Source: an uncultured Collinsella sp. (lineage in GTDB: Bacteria; Actinomycetota; Coriobacteriia; Coriobacteriales; Coriobacteriaceae). From it: 36,326 nt of DNA. Positions 35,033-36,326 of the stretch are shown here, piece by piece (the first letter of the stretch is position 1; every line of letters begins with the position of its first letter). A program made the position numbers and the translations under genes. The stretch lies in NCBI GenBank assembly GCA_902495355.1, contig CABUWV010000020.1:1-36326 (forward strand). The letters run 5' to 3'. The notes beneath the pieces are model-generated. The model was not told where the DNA came from. It did no database searches and saw only the letters and a program-made list of their open reading frames with translations.

Positions 35033-36148
35033 ATGAAGATGCTCGATTACGTTCAGCTTGCCCATGTGCGTATGGGGGAGAACCTCGAGCGTTCGTCTGA
35101 GCTGGTAGCGCAGCTCGTTGATATTTTCCAGTCCGGTTCTTTTGACGCGCTGCGCATCGTTGCTTCGGGTTCGTCGCGCCATGCCGCCGATTGCGCCCGC
35201 GATTACCTGCAAGATGCCCTGCAAATGCAGGTGTCCGTTGTGACGCCCGAGGCCTTCGTCGATTTTGAACACACCTATCCGCAGCATGCGCTCAACATCG
35301 CCGTCTCGCAGAGTGGCTATTCGACCAATACGATTGCGGCGCTCGATTACATGCGCGCACACGATATGGCTGCAGTTGCGCTCACGGCAAACGTCGAGGC
35401 GCCCATCAAGGAGCACACTGACATCGTTCTTGACTACGGTGTGGGCGTCGAGTCGGTGGACTTTGTGACTCTGGGCGTCGAGGTGCTCGTTGAGTACTTG
35501 GTGCTCTTTGGTATTTACGGCGGTCAGGCGCGCGGAACGATTGACGCCAAGGGCGTTGCCCAGCGTCTTGACGACCTGCGCGAGGCCATCCAGGCCAATG
35601 CCGTGATGTGCAAGACCGCCGAGGAATATGTCCAAGACCACATGCTCGAACTTTCTGAGCACATGCCCGCCATGGTCGTCGGCAACGGTCCCAACTACGG
35701 CGTTGCCGAGGAGGCGGCGCTCAAGCTGAGCGAGACCATCAAGATTCCTGCCATGCATCACGAGGGCGAGGAGTTCATTCACGGTCCCGAGATGCAGATC
35801 GTTCCGGGCTATCTGGTGTTTATCGTCGACGATCCGCAGGGGTCGGAGCGTCTTGCGAATATCGCCGATGCGCTATCGAACGTTACGACAAAAACGGTGC
35901 TGCTCACGGCCCATCCCAGGGGTAAGGCTCACGAGGTTGCGGTGCCTCAGGTGGCTCCGCTGCTCAGCGCAATTCCCAATTTGGTGTTCTTCCAGACGAT
36001 TGCGGCAATGATCGCCGAGCGTCTGAAGTCATGGGACGTGCACCCGTATCTTGATGCCGTCTCCAAGCAAATGGAGGTCAAGGCAGAGGGCTACGAAGAA
36101 TCAGTCAATGCGCTTAAGGCCAAAGCGGCCGAGTGTTACGGAATGTAA
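35033..36148 (+). CDS. SIS-domain sugar-phosphate isomerase/deglycase
   Basis: A 371-residue protein with two SIS domains, like the isomerase half of GlmS and like FrlB/GfrF-type deglycases that split phosphorylated Amadori compounds. The first SIS has VASGSSRHAADCARDYLQ and SQSGYSTNT (phosphate loop); the second has VVGNGPNYGVAEEAALKLSE and HHEGEEFIHGPE, the last a conserved catalytic-region motif. ATG 35033 with GAGGTGAG is chosen over an upstream frame start. It follows two GntR genes and precedes another gene with similar context. Substrate may be fructose- or glucose-amine derived; not proven. Confidence 0.85.
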   Translation: MKMLDYVQLAHVRMGENLERSSELVAQLVDIFQSGSFDALRIVASGSSRHAADCARDYLQDALQMQVSVVTPEAFVDFEHTYPQHALNIAVSQSGYSTNTIAALDYMRAHDMAAVALTANVEAPIKEHTDIVLDYGVGVESVDFVTLGVEVLVEYLVLFGIYGGQARGTIDAKGVAQRLDDLREAIQANAVMCKTAEEYVQDHMLELSEHMPAMVVGNGPNYGVAEEAALKLSETIKIPAMHHEGEEFIHGPEMQIVPGYLVFIVDDPQGSERLANIADALSNVTTKTVLLTAHPRGKAHEVAVPQVAPLLSAIPNLVFFQTIAAMIAERLKSWDVHPYLDAVSKQMEVKAEGYEESVNALKAKAAECYGM

Positions 36149-36207
36149 GCGGGTTTGATGCCCGTTGGCATGGGGGATGTGAAGACAACCCCAGAAAGGA
36201 GAGACAA

Positions 36208-36326
36208 ATGAAGGAAACCGAGAAGATCGAGATCATGCATTTCGACCAGGAGGGCTATCTCGAGGACGGCAAGGCGCTCTACGAGACCGGCAAGAAGATG
36301 ACCGCGCTCGCCGACAAGGTCGCCGA
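36208..36326 (+). CDS. Start of a second operon gene, probably SIS type (truncated by window end)
   Basis: AAAGGAG lies eight bases before ATG 36208. Only 39 residues are visible: an N-terminal segment with MHFDQEGYLEDGKALYETG and a helical continuation. This resembles the N-terminus of SIS-domain deglycases but is too short for a firm call. It is probably co-transcribed with the preceding SIS gene, 59 bases away. Confidence 0.5.
   Translation, partial: MKETEKIEIMHFDQEGYLEDGKALYETGKKMTALADKVA

Overview
The window looks like chromosome of a high-GC, gut-type actinobacterium of the class Coriobacteriia, most likely Collinsella or a close relative. This is inferred from gene content and codon use, not from a search. 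Supporting signs are the acpS-nnr-alr-udg-tsaE-tsaB/rimI/tsaD order with a three-way Tsa/RimI fusion, Tat-type lipoprotein signals, and a large starch/maltodextrin gene set with many GntR and LacI regulators.

Layout. (1) 1-330: end of an rRNA operon (5S rRNA and terminator). (2) 435-7258: a tightly packed plus-strand operon acpS, nnr, alr, family-4 uracil-DNA glycosylase, tsaE and a tsaB-rimI-tsaD fusion. (3) 7259-8047: a long non-coding stretch with two inverted copies of a large hairpin element, then a promoter, an Ile/Val-rich leader peptide and an attenuator in front of cstA (8048-9916). (4) 10101-12293: a large protein with an N-terminal winged-helix-like part, a disordered charged linker and a C-terminal JetD-like TOPRIM domain, with no Wadjet partner genes. 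(5) 12294-12823: structured repeats, a tRNA-like fragment and tRNA-Gln(UUG). (6) 12824-17459, minus strand: a peptidoglycan-binding protein, a polyprenyl synthase and an unusual PTS EIIC-EIIB-HAD phosphatase fusion, divergent from a TreR-like GntR gene (17687-18406). (7) 18713-23077: a sugar ABC importer (Tat lipoprotein, two permeases, MsmK/MalK-type ATPase). (8) 23201-23520: four tandem 80-bp palindromic units. (9) 23611-28794, minus strand: glgP, malQ, galE. (10) 29061-30266: a secreted coiled-coil cysteine-peptidase-like protein; then murB (minus), a LacI regulator and a small unknown protein. (11) 33374-36326: two overlapping GntR/UTRA regulators and SIS-domain sugar-phosphate genes, the last cut by the window edge.

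How the parts fit. Regions 6-9 form a carbohydrate module: sugar or oligosaccharide import by PTS and ABC, then breakdown by GlgP and MalQ, with GalE linking to UDP-sugars. A shared decamer TTGTT(C/T)AAAC, close to the GntR/HutC operator pattern GTnTAnAC, occurs at the PTS/regulator divergent region, the ABC operon and malQ, suggesting one local regulon. Region 11 looks like the start of an amino-sugar or Amadori-compound (glycated amino acid) pathway with its own regulators and an operator overlapping the promoter.

Most unusual features: (a) a family of ~132-nt elements with a conserved core and locus-specific but perfectly complementary arms; (b) a four-unit 80-bp array with pairing-preserving changes; (c) a complete ribosome-mediated attenuator with branched-chain codons upstream of cstA; (d) the orphan JetD-like TOPRIM protein; (e) the PTS-HAD fusion. 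All functional statements come from reading the sequence; no alignment, folding or database search was run.
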